DNA of 64,000 nt. Source: Cytophaga aurantiaca DSM 3654. Its GTDB lineage: Bacteria > Bacteroidota > Bacteroidia > Cytophagales > Cytophagaceae. The translations under genes were made by a program, and so were the position numbers. The stretch is taken from the NCBI RefSeq assembly GCF_000379725.1, contig NZ_KB903623.1, positions 62,001-126,000 of the forward strand, in the 5' to 3' direction. How positions within the stretch are numbered: position 1 is the stretch's first letter; each line of letters begins with the position of its first letter. Below the pieces are notes generated by a model that was not told the origin of the DNA, ran no database searches, and saw only the letters and a list, made by a program, of their open reading frames with translations. Shown one piece after another: positions 16,345 through 24,252 of the stretch.

Positions 16345-18014
16345 GCAACGTGAAGAAAAAAAACGATATACTCGAATATATATTTCTGATTGCCATATTG
16401 GTATTTGTAAATATTATTTTGTCGGAACATTTCTTTCGACTGGATTTTACACAGGATAAACGTTATTCCATTTCTCCAGTTTCTCAAAAAGTATTGAGTT
16501 CATTGGATGGTGATGTATACGTAGAGATATTTTTAGATGGAGAATTAAGTCCGGAGTACGATCGACTAAAAAAATCCATTAAAGAAAAACTTGATCAGTT
16601 TAAAGCATATTCAAATACAAAATTAGATTATCGTTTTATTGATCCGTCTGCTGAAGAAGACAAGCAAATGCGTGATCGTGGATTTACGCTGATTGCACAG
16701 CGAGGTGTTCAGCCTAAATATTTTCTGGATGAAAAGAACGGACAGAAAACAGAGAAGATTATTTTCCCTGGTGCAATTGTAAGTTATAAGCAAAACGAAA
16801 CCCCGGTTCAATTTTTAAAAGGTAATAAAGTACAATCGGATGAAGAGCAGTTGAATCAGGCTGTAGAAGGTGTTGAATTTGAATTATTGAAAGCAATCCG
16901 AAAACTTAGCATAAAAGAGTTTAAAACAATCGCCATTATTGAAGGACATGGTGAACCTGCAAAAGAAAATTTAGAAGATGTTGTAAGTACGCTTAATGAA
17001 TTCTATGCTGTGAAACGTGTTCGGCTGGATAGCTTGTCTGTATTGAAAGGTGTGAATATGGCAATGGTGATCGGACCGAAAACAGCATATACTGAAAAAG
17101 AGAAATTCATTCTGGATCAGTTCATTACTTCGGGAGGTAAAGCATTCTTTGCTTATGATGCCATTGATATCCGTAAAGATAGTTTGAAGAATGGAGAAAC
17201 ATTTGGCTTGAGCAAAAATGTAAATCTGGACGATCTGCTGTTTAAGTATGGTGTACGCATGAATCAGTCTGTTGTAGAAGATATGAACTGTGCAAAGACT
17301 GTCATTCAAACAGGATTGAACGGAGAAGTTCAAGCAATTAATTTTCCGTATTATCCGGTCGTGTATCAATTTGGTTCGCACCCGATTGTTAAAAATATGG
17401 ATGCAGTAGTTCTTCGCTTTGCAGGTTCTATTGATACAGTTAAAGCGGTAGGTATAAAGAAAACGATTTTAGTACAGACTTCAGCACAAACCAAAGAGGT
17501 ACAGGTTCCTTTTCAGATCGATCTGGATGAATTAAAAAAAGATCTAGTACCGGAATCATTCTCAAGCGGCAGCAAACCTGTTGTTTGCCTGTTGGAAGGT
17601 TCATTTACGTCGTTGTATAAAAATAAACCTGCTCCGTTTGAAGGCGTTGTTGCAGCAGCTACATCTGCACCATCTAAGATTGTTGTATGTGCTGATCTGG
17701 ACATGATACGCAACGATTACGATGCAAAACGTGATATGCCTGTCCCTTTGGGTTACGATCGTGATATGCGCTACATATTCTCCAATAAAGAATTTGTATT
17801 GAATGCAATCGATTATTTAATGGAAGAAGAACTGTTACTCGTTCGTGAGAAAGAGGTAGTGATGCGTCCGTTAGATGCTCAGAAAATTAAAAATGATAAA
17901 AAGTTTTGGCAGGTAGTAAATATTCTTGTGCCAATTCTTTTGGTTTTATTATACGGTATTGGTCGCTTTATCTGGCGCAAAAAGAAATACGGAACTCCAC
18001 GCAACGCTCAATAA
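16338..18014 (+). CDS. gldG: gliding-motility ABC transporter-associated protein GldG
   Basis: A 558-residue protein with an N-terminal membrane segment (about residues 11-30, ILEYIFLIAILVFVNIILSE), a large extracytoplasmic GldG/ABC-uptake-like domain (DYRFIDPSAEED, IAIIEGHGEPAKE, SGGKAFFAYD), and a C-terminal membrane segment (about 527-545, VVNILVPILLVLLYGIGRF). This is the GldG arrangement. The start is GTG at 16338, overlapping gldF by 7 bp; GTG at 16350 is an alternative. It follows gldA and gldF and is required with them for gliding in related bacteria. Confidence 0.9.
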   Translation: MVSNVKKKNDILEYIFLIAILVFVNIILSEHFFRLDFTQDKRYSISPVSQKVLSSLDGDVYVEIFLDGELSPEYDRLKKSIKEKLDQFKAYSNTKLDYRFIDPSAEEDKQMRDRGFTLIAQRGVQPKYFLDEKNGQKTEKIIFPGAIVSYKQNETPVQFLKGNKVQSDEEQLNQAVEGVEFELLKAIRKLSIKEFKTIAIIEGHGEPAKENLEDVVSTLNEFYAVKRVRLDSLSVLKGVNMAMVIGPKTAYTEKEKFILDQFITSGGKAFFAYDAIDIRKDSLKNGETFGLSKNVNLDDLLFKYGVRMNQSVVEDMNCAKTVIQTGLNGEVQAINFPYYPVVYQFGSHPIVKNMDAVVLRFAGSIDTVKAVGIKKTILVQTSAQTKEVQVPFQIDLDELKKDLVPESFSSGSKPVVCLLEGSFTSLYKNKPAPFEGVVAAATSAPSKIVVCADLDMIRNDYDAKRDMPVPLGYDRDMRYIFSNKEFVLNAIDYLMEEELLLVREKEVVMRPLDAQKIKNDKKFWQVVNILVPILLVLLYGIGRFIWRKKKYGTPRNAQ

Positions 18015-18021
18015 TAATTAT

Positions 18022-18978
18022 ATGTTATCAGGAATTACAACGCGCGTAAAAGTATTGTTTTTAGTTGCTGTAGTAACAGGAGCTTTAGCATTTTGGACTT
18101 CTGTAAGTAAAGATCAATCGGGCAAACCTGTGTATGCGGAGTTTATTGCTATTGATACAACAGATCTGGTAAAAGTAGAATTTACTGCAAATGGCGAAAC
18201 GCATTATGTGGCACCTAAAACAAACAATACATGGTTTATAGATTCTAAGTACGACGTGCGTAAGGATTTCATTACAACGATGAAGTTAGGTTTGGGGCGT
18301 ATGGATGTTAAGATGCCGGTGGCTTCTGAAGTAAAGGATGAAATACGCAAGAGATTGCTTTCTGAAGGGGTACATGTAACAGTGAGTACAGAAGAAGCAA
18401 CGAAAGAGTTTTGGGTGCTTACAAATGATAATGATAATAATAGTTCCTATTACATCAGTTCAAAGGATGCCGAGCCTTATATTATCTACGTGCCGGGCTT
18501 TACAGGTGATCTGACAGATCTGTTTAAGATAAAGGCCGGAGACTGGAGAAATAAAGCGCTCTTTAGAAATATACCTGGCAGCATTCAGGAGGTTACATTA
18601 AAATATGCTTCTTCTCCTAAAGATGGGTTTGTTATTCAACAAAAAATGAACAGCTACGAAGTTGTAGACATGAAATCGGTAGATTCCACAAAGTTATATA
18701 CTTATTTAAGCTTGTTTCAACGTGTAAATGTTGATAATATCCTTGTGGATAAGCAGAAAGACTCTGTGGAATTCCTGTTGAAAACTCAGAGTGCTGAAGT
18801 AACGCTTTCTATTGTCGATCACGATAAAACACAGTCAAAAACCATTCAGATATATAAAGCACTTCCAGGAACAAAATTATTGTATGCGAAGGTTGTGGAT
18901 AACGGAGAGTTGGTAACGTTGAACCCGGAAACATTCTATCGCTTATTGGTAAGGAAACAATGGTTTATGGATAAATAA
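18022..18978 (+). CDS. DUF4340-like membrane-anchored protein
   Basis: A protein of about 318 residues with an N-terminal membrane anchor (TRVKVLFLVAVVTGALAFW) and a repeated extracytoplasmic domain (FIAIDTTDLVKVEFTANGETHYV; later DLFKIKAGDWRNKALFRNIPGSIQEVTLKY) that matches the DUF4340 pattern often found beside GldG-like ABC transporters. I start at the ATG at 18022, 7 bp after the gldG stop; the longer frame from 17926 runs through the gldG coding end. Its position suggests it is an accessory subunit of the Gld transporter; that is inference. Confidence 0.8.
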   Translation: MLSGITTRVKVLFLVAVVTGALAFWTSVSKDQSGKPVYAEFIAIDTTDLVKVEFTANGETHYVAPKTNNTWFIDSKYDVRKDFITTMKLGLGRMDVKMPVASEVKDEIRKRLLSEGVHVTVSTEEATKEFWVLTNDNDNNSSYYISSKDAEPYIIYVPGFTGDLTDLFKIKAGDWRNKALFRNIPGSIQEVTLKYASSPKDGFVIQQKMNSYEVVDMKSVDSTKLYTYLSLFQRVNVDNILVDKQKDSVEFLLKTQSAEVTLSIVDHDKTQSKTIQIYKALPGTKLLYAKVVDNGELVTLNPETFYRLLVRKQWFMDK

Positions 18979-19027
18979 GCCATTTTTCCTTAGAATTTTC
19001 GTTAACAATTAATTATTTTTACACTAA

Positions 19028-19035
19028 TATTTTTG
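19028..19035 (+). promoter_or_regulatory. candidate -7 promoter element of dnaN
   Basis: TATTTTTG matches TAnnTTTG exactly and ends 24 bases before the dnaN ATG at 19060. It lies in the 81-bp gap after the DUF4340-like gene, so dnaN probably has its own promoter. Confidence 0.4.
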
Positions 19036-19059
19036 GTTTATTTATAAAAACTTTCAAGG

Positions 19060-20184
19060 ATGAAATTTGTCGTTTCTTCAAATGCTTTACTAAAGCAATT
19101 AACCGCTATCAACGGCGTTATTACAACTAATCCAGTTGTACCTATTTTAGAGAATTTCCTATTTGAAATAGGAGATGGAATGCTTGTTGTTTCAGCTTCT
19201 GATCTTCAAACATCCATGATTACTGAAATTGCAGTTGAAGCGAAAGCAAAAGGCAGCATTGCAGTACCGGCTAAAATTTTATTGGATACATTAAAAGGCT
19301 TACCGGAACAACCTGTAACATTTACAATCGATCCTGAAACATACAGTATTGAGATCAGCTCTGATAACGGTCGTTATAAATTGTCTGGTGAAAATGCTAC
19401 AGATTTCCCTAAAGTACCAGGTGTTAAGAATGGCTACAGTGTAGATATTTCAACTGAGATATTGAATCGTGCAATTTCTTCAACAATCTTTGCTGCAAGT
19501 AACGATGAATTGAAACCGGCAATGACAGGTGTTTACCTTTCATTAACAGAATCAAATGCTACGTTTGTTGCAACAGATGGTCACCGTTTGATTCGTTACA
19601 GACGTACAGACATTGTATCTGAAATGGCGAATACATTGATCATTCCTAAAAAAGCATTGAACTTATTAAAAGCTTCATTGCCTTCAGAAAATACAAATGT
19701 TAAAATTGAATACAATGCTTCAAATGCATTCTTCAGTTTCAATAATATTAAAATGATCTGTCGCTTGATTGATGAGCGTTTCCCGGATTACGAAAACGCA
19801 ATTCCGGTAGACAATCCGAATGTTCTTACAATCGCAAGAACAGATATGATGAACTCATTAAAGCGTATCTCTATCTATGCAAACAAAACAACGCATCAGG
19901 TGCGTTTGAAATTAGCAGGAAGCGAATTGCAGATCTCTGCTGAAGATTTAGATTTCTCAAACGAAGCAAACGAACGTTTGTCATGTGAGTTTGAAGGTCA
20001 GGATATGGAGATTGGATTTAATGCAAAGTTCTTAGTTGAAATGTTAAGTAACTTAGATACACCTCAGATCTCAATGCATTTCTCTGCTCCAAACAGAGCA
20101 GGTATCATTACTCCTGCAGATAAAGACGAACACGAAGATGTATTGATGCTTGTTATGCCTGTAATGTTAAACAGCTACGCGTAA
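19060..20184 (+). CDS. dnaN: DNA polymerase III beta subunit (sliding clamp)
   Basis: The beta clamp is a ring that tethers DNA polymerase to its template. The 374-residue length and three-domain layout fit: domain 1 opens with MKFVVSSNALLKQLTAINGVI, domain 2 has VYLSLTESNATFVATDGHRL (about residues 160-180), and the C-terminus ends in the partner-binding region EDVLMLVMPVMLNSYA, which matches the conserved MPVRL-type tail. It is separate from dnaA in this window. Confidence 0.96.
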   Translation: MKFVVSSNALLKQLTAINGVITTNPVVPILENFLFEIGDGMLVVSASDLQTSMITEIAVEAKAKGSIAVPAKILLDTLKGLPEQPVTFTIDPETYSIEISSDNGRYKLSGENATDFPKVPGVKNGYSVDISTEILNRAISSTIFAASNDELKPAMTGVYLSLTESNATFVATDGHRLIRYRRTDIVSEMANTLIIPKKALNLLKASLPSENTNVKIEYNASNAFFSFNNIKMICRLIDERFPDYENAIPVDNPNVLTIARTDMMNSLKRISIYANKTTHQVRLKLAGSELQISAEDLDFSNEANERLSCEFEGQDMEIGFNAKFLVEMLSNLDTPQISMHFSAPNRAGIITPADKDEHEDVLMLVMPVMLNSYA

Positions 20185-20207
20185 TAAGTATTAAAAAATT
20201 AATAACT

Positions 20208-20237
20208 AAATCCCGATTATGAAAATAGTCGGGATTT
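20208..20237 (+). terminator. intrinsic terminator after dnaN
   Basis: AAATCCCGATTAT and ATAGTCGGGATTT form a 13-bp stem with one G-U pair and a GAAA loop, followed by a T run (20235-20240). It lies 24 bp after the dnaN stop. Confidence 0.85.
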
Positions 20238-20248
20238 TTTATTTAAAT

Positions 20249-20283
20249 AATTCATAATTCATAATTCATAATTCATAATTCAT
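20249..20283. repeat. short tandem repeat, 7-bp unit
   Basis: About five head-to-tail copies of the 7-bp unit TTCATAA sit between the dnaN terminator and the ATG of the cupin gene at 20287. The array lies exactly where promoter or leader sequence is expected, so copy-number change could alter expression. Confidence 0.8.
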
Positions 20284-20286
20284 CAC

Positions 20287-20775
20287 ATGCTTACAGCTGA
20301 ATATTATATTGAACAATTGAATTTATTGCCACATCCGGAAGGCGGCTATTATAAGGAAATGTATCGTTCAGGTGAACAGATACTAGTGCAAGGATTTGAT
20401 GGAGTAAGAAGTGTTTTAACTTCTATTTATTTCTTATTGAAAAATAATGAAAAGTCGCATCTGCATCGCATTAAATCAGATGAGCAATGGTTCTATCATG
20501 GAGGGACTGTATTGGAGATAATTATTCTGCATGAAAATAAACTTTCAATAAAATTGCTCGGTACAAATATTGAAAAAGGAGAGTCGTTACATATTACAGT
20601 GCCGGCAGGAGCATGGTTTGGTTCGCGTGTTAAAGATCAGGCGGGCTTTGTATTGGTAAGCTGTGTGGTAGCGCCGGGTTTTGATTTTGGAGACTTTGAA
20701 TTGGCTTTATATAAAAAAATAAGCCGGGAATTCCCGGCTTATGATTCTTTGTTAAAAGAAATGTGTATTGAATAA
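20287..20775 (+). CDS. cupin-fold protein of the DUF985 (cupin_5) family
   Basis: A 162-residue cytosolic protein with the family's typical opening (YYIEQLNLLPHPEGGYYKEMYRS), TSIYFLL (about 47-53), HLHRIKSDEQWFYHGG (about 60-75) and a second cupin motif (PAGAWFGSRV; LVSCVVAPGFDFGDFEL). Members are predicted sugar- or small-molecule-binding cupins, mostly without a known activity. The 3' coding end contains one perfect palindrome and runs into a second that serves as terminator. Confidence 0.9.
   Translation: MLTAEYYIEQLNLLPHPEGGYYKEMYRSGEQILVQGFDGVRSVLTSIYFLLKNNEKSHLHRIKSDEQWFYHGGTVLEIIILHENKLSIKLLGTNIEKGESLHITVPAGAWFGSRVKDQAGFVLVSCVVAPGFDFGDFELALYKKISREFPAYDSLLKEMCIE
20719..20742. repeat. 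perfect 24-bp palindrome inside the cupin gene
   Basis: The core AAGCCGGGAATTCCCGGCTT (20721-20740) is a perfect palindrome extended by AT on both sides. It lies in the last 60 bases of the cupin coding sequence and encodes part of KISREFPAYD. It could form a strong RNA hairpin just upstream of the terminator palindrome. Confidence 0.75.
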
Positions 20776-20797
20776 AATTTTTTATTCAATACACATT
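20760..20797. terminator. bidirectional intrinsic terminator overlapping a stop codon
   Basis: Perfect 18-bp arms (20760-20777 and 20780-20797) with a 2-base loop. The cupin stop codon (20773-20775) lies within the left arm, and the minus-strand gene ends 6 bp beyond. A and T runs flank the centre. The stem is AT-rich, so it may be weaker than others here. Confidence 0.6.
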
Positions 20798-20803
20798 ATA
20801 AAA

Positions 20804-22351
20804 TTAGTAGTTGATCTTTTCTAATCTCAAATCAACTGTTTTTAATTTTTTGTCGTATTCATAAATCATCACATAACCAGTTTTAGCAGCTAGTGTACGG
20901 ATTGTTTTTGTTTTAGACGTTAATTTGATTTTATCTGTTGTGAAAGGTTCATTGATTCCTTTAACGATGTAACATAATTCGTAGCCATATCTTTTATCTT
21001 CTTCGTCTTTCACATAATCCAGATAAGAAACGAAGAAACGAGAGTCATCTTTATTGATAAGTGTATACTGATAATCAAATCCACCAGCTGCTTTAACAAA
21101 CAATGCAAGTGTTTGCGCATCCATCATTCCTTCTTTGTCAAAGTAAAATTTAGATACGGTTTTATCAAATTTTGTAACTTCCTTTAATTTGAAGTCTGAT
21201 GTAAACTCCATAATATACATATCTTCCATAACAATATTACATGGCATTCCATTGCTGCTGCCACCTGCTGCTAATGCCATACCTACACCATCTAATTTCT
21301 TTTTGTATTGTTCAGTGATTGCATAGAATGAACCATCATTTAGCTTAACAATATTGTGAAAAAAGAAATACCCGATATCTTCAATTTTGCCATTATCTTT
21401 AACTTTGAAATATTTGCTTAAGCCTTCCTGCCAGCCGATATATGCGGAAGATGTTACTTTACCATCTAAACTGATAGAAACGTTAAACATACCTTTACTC
21501 AAATCTTTGACCATATTATCTTTTGGGTCGAAGTACAAACCCATAATTCTGATTTTGTTTGCAGCTTTATCAAAAAAAGCTTCCAAAGGCTGAGCTTTGT
21601 GCGTTGCATCATCAAGTGATACATTAAATAGTTCTTTTCCTGTATTTATATCGATACCTGAGACAGTGTACTTCAAATCATTGGAAAATAAAGAAGGTTT
21701 TGTTACAATTGTTGATAATAAGATGTTTTCATTTTGTTCAAGAAAAGAAGCAAATATCATATCTTTAGAAGCTACATCACTTCCGACTTTCCATGTTTTT
21801 TTACCGTCTGTTGAAGTGTATGAGATCTGATATCCCGTTTTTTTATTATCCACAATACCATAGTTCACATATCCTGAATTTTCGATTCCAACCAATGTTG
21901 AAACTTCGATACCTGATTCCGAATTTGCATATGCCTGTAATGAATAGAGTTCCCATGTAGAAGTTATGATTTCGTCTTTCTGGAAAAGTAATTCTGCATT
22001 CAAATCATAGCAGTAATATTTTATTATTTTCTTTTTAGGGTCTACAAATTTTAACATAATCGATTCGCCATTAAAATCTGATTCTGCTAAGAAAAGTGCG
22101 TTTGCTTCAACCAGTGTTTTGGAAGCGGTTTCTTCAAGATTTGTATTAAGTATTGATAATAGATACGTTGAATTTACTTTATCTACTTTGTCTACTTTGT
22201 ACAATACTACATACCCGCTAACTACATTGTCTTTCATGATGTAGTTAATGGCTGAAGACTGCATTTTTTTAATGTTATTGATCGTTTTTGTTTGTGCTAA
22301 ACTGCATAACGATAAAGCAAATAAAAGGGACAGGGAAGCTAAAATTCTCAT
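20804..22351 (-). CDS. secreted protein of unknown function, 515 aa
   Basis: The protein has a signal peptide (RILASLSLLFALSLCSLAQ) and no membrane segment after it. The mature part is rich in beta-strand patterns with repeated short W/Y-containing segments (GYVVLYKVDKVDK, LFNVSLDD, GYFFFHNIVKLNDGSFYAITEQ), which suggests a propeller-like fold. I think it may belong to an uncharacterised Bacteroidota family (DUF6770-like), but cannot confirm that. A 9-bp tandem duplication near 22184-22202 gives the local VDKVDKV repeat. It follows the M48 peptidase gene with a 16-bp gap. Confidence 0.7.
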   Translation of the reverse strand: MRILASLSLLFALSLCSLAQTKTINNIKKMQSSAINYIMKDNVVSGYVVLYKVDKVDKVNSTYLLSILNTNLEETASKTLVEANALFLAESDFNGESIMLKFVDPKKKIIKYYCYDLNAELLFQKDEIITSTWELYSLQAYANSESGIEVSTLVGIENSGYVNYGIVDNKKTGYQISYTSTDGKKTWKVGSDVASKDMIFASFLEQNENILLSTIVTKPSLFSNDLKYTVSGIDINTGKELFNVSLDDATHKAQPLEAFFDKAANKIRIMGLYFDPKDNMVKDLSKGMFNVSISLDGKVTSSAYIGWQEGLSKYFKVKDNGKIEDIGYFFFHNIVKLNDGSFYAITEQYKKKLDGVGMALAAGGSSNGMPCNIVMEDMYIMEFTSDFKLKEVTKFDKTVSKFYFDKEGMMDAQTLALFVKAAGGFDYQYTLINKDDSRFFVSYLDYVKDEEDKRYGYELCYIVKGINEPFTTDKIKLTSKTKTIRTLAAKTGYVMIYEYDKKLKTVDLRLEKINY

Positions 22352-22367
22352 AAGTATTTGTTAGGGG

Positions 22368-23801
22368 TTAAAATTTAGTAGAATAAGTACCAGTTGGGTA
22401 TTTGTTTAAATAATCATTTTTAATTAAATCAGCAGTTGTTGTATCGTAGTTGGATTTGGCCGCTAAATAGGACGTATACAGATATTCTTCGTCATTAAAT
22501 TTTTCATAGTATTGAAGCATAAAACGCATGTTGATATTTGTAATATCTGTTGTGCGCCATTCTTTTAAAAGTGTTGTTAAATCATAGAGATTCGGATAAT
22601 ATTTTTTTGAGACAGTTGGAACATATTTACCAACCTCGTGCGTACTTTTAGCAGCATTTATTATGTTCATACTTTTTCCGATTTGAGTTGCTATATAACT
22701 GTCATCGGGGTGTTGAAGTTGTAATTTTAATGATCTGTAAATACATTCGCTCAACTGTCTGGAATAAAATAAATATTCTATTACTTCATATTGGCAAATA
22801 TTTTTTATCCGATAAAACAAATCTTTGTCCTGATAGAAAACTTTTTTATTTACCGGCGGCTGCAGTAACATTTTTTGAATGTAAACAATTCTGATTTTAC
22901 AGTCCGGGTGTGTTTTTAACGAATCTGCTAACAGTAATTGTTTGTCCGTTTTCTTTTGTGATATGGTTATCATATCATTTTCATTCAACCACTCCGGTCT
23001 AAAAGGATAATCAGTAAAGTTGAAGATTTTTGAATAATCCAATTGAACTTTATTTTCTTCGTCTTCTATGTGATCAAGTATAGCAAGAGCTGACAATGTT
23101 TCAGCTTCATTATAGATCGTTTTGGATAAATATAAAAAGCCCAATGAATCGGCTTGCTTTTCATGAAAGCGACTGATCTTTCTATGCTTTAATGTAATGC
23201 TGGTAAGTAACTCGTCAAGTTTTGTAGCTTGGTTGTATTTATTTTTAGCAATCGCTTTTACTTTATCCTGGGTTTCTTTTGAATTATAATCTATCAAAAT
23301 ATCCTGAATACTTGAATTGGAGTGATTTAAAATATAATGAGAGATTTCATGGCAGATAATAAAGGCCAACTGACTTTCATTGTCGAGCATTGCAATCAGT
23401 CCAAGGTTTATTTCGATTGTCCCATCACCCGTTGATAGGGCATTGGCTTCTGCATCTTTATTTATAAAAAGACGAAGTTTGCGCGCTTTTAATTCAGGAT
23501 TTTTATTAAGAATCTCCTGGAAAATAATATTAGCGTATAAATTAACAGGAGTTTTTAGTAAGATATAATTGCTGTCAAGCTCAGTAATTGTTTCTGTTGC
23601 CCGTTCGGTATAAATTTTTTGAAGTTCAACTTTGTTTTTAACATCAACAATAGCTTTGATATCGGCATCTTTTGCTGCCAATATTTGTTTTTTTAATGCA
23701 TAAACTCCATTCGTATCACTTTTGAGCGGAATGTATGTTGTTTGAGCATTCGCAATTCCTGAATAAAAAAGAATGACTAATGCTGTTAAAAATATTCGCA
23801 T
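22368..23801 (-). CDS. exported M48-family zinc metallopeptidase
   Basis: The 477-residue protein has a signal peptide (RIFLTALVILFYSGIANAQ) and a metallopeptidase domain with the zinc motif HEISH at residues 151-155 and a downstream ExxAD motif (RFHEKQADSLGF) giving the third ligand, as in the M48 (BepA/HtpX-like) clan. The C-terminal half (about residues 290-477) is helical and may be TPR-like. The role is probably protein turnover or quality control in the periplasm, as for BepA in E. coli; the substrate is unknown. Confidence 0.85.
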   Translation of the reverse strand: MRIFLTALVILFYSGIANAQTTYIPLKSDTNGVYALKKQILAAKDADIKAIVDVKNKVELQKIYTERATETITELDSNYILLKTPVNLYANIIFQEILNKNPELKARKLRLFINKDAEANALSTGDGTIEINLGLIAMLDNESQLAFIICHEISHYILNHSNSSIQDILIDYNSKETQDKVKAIAKNKYNQATKLDELLTSITLKHRKISRFHEKQADSLGFLYLSKTIYNEAETLSALAILDHIEDEENKVQLDYSKIFNFTDYPFRPEWLNENDMITISQKKTDKQLLLADSLKTHPDCKIRIVYIQKMLLQPPVNKKVFYQDKDLFYRIKNICQYEVIEYLFYSRQLSECIYRSLKLQLQHPDDSYIATQIGKSMNIINAAKSTHEVGKYVPTVSKKYYPNLYDLTTLLKEWRTTDITNINMRFMLQYYEKFNDEEYLYTSYLAAKSNYDTTTADLIKNDYLNKYPTGTYSTKF

Positions 23802-23846
23802 GAAAATCTAATTTAAAATTTAGGGGTAATTTTAATATCAGGAGTA

Positions 23847-24245
23847 TTATTTACTTTGAATCACTTCGACACCGTCAACCACATATTTGCTGTCGCCAAC
23901 CCAGAATAGCTTCCAGAATTTTTGATGATAATGTAGCTTTACTCTGTGTCCGTTTAATAAAGCATCTTCTAATTGTTTAATCAGCGCATCGTCGTTTTTA
24001 ATTGAGAAGTACCAGATGTTGTTGATCACACCACTTCCGTCTGCATCGCCCGGTTCCCCGCTGCTGTTGATTACGGTAGCGGTATACATTTCGCCTTCAT
24101 TGGTTTTGAAAATGAATCCCTTTTTAGCCACTTTAGTTAATGCACCCGCTCTATAGCCTTCGCCATAAGAACCGAACATCATAAATGCTAAAAATAATAC
24201 TCCTAATAAAACTACTATGCCGACAATTTTCTTAAAAGTGCTCAT
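23847..24245 (-). CDS. conserved small membrane-anchored protein, 132 aa
   Basis: An N-terminal membrane segment (IVGIVVLLGVLFLAFMMFG, residues 7-25) is followed by a beta-rich domain (GFIFKTNEGEMYTATVI, WYFSIKNDDALIKQLEDAL, RVKLHYHQKFWKLFWVGDSKY). Close relatives occur widely in Bacteroidota and are sometimes annotated as 6-phosphogluconate dehydrogenase, which this sequence does not support: it is far too short and has no nucleotide-binding motif. It lies 7 bp after murA. Function is unknown. Confidence 0.75.
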   Translation of the reverse strand: MSTFKKIVGIVVLLGVLFLAFMMFGSYGEGYRAGALTKVAKKGFIFKTNEGEMYTATVINSSGEPGDADGSGVINNIWYFSIKNDDALIKQLEDALLNGHRVKLHYHQKFWKLFWVGDSKYVVDGVEVIQSK

Positions 24246-24252
24246 AAAAATT

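Noticed and set aside
17926-18021. Upstream extension of the DUF4340-like gene
   Set aside because: It runs out of frame through the end of gldG and would add a leader with no conserved features before a normal membrane anchor.
23847-24245. Naming this gene 6-phosphogluconate dehydrogenase
   Set aside because: The protein has only 132 residues, an N-terminal membrane segment and no nucleotide-binding motif; that name in relatives is probably a propagated error.
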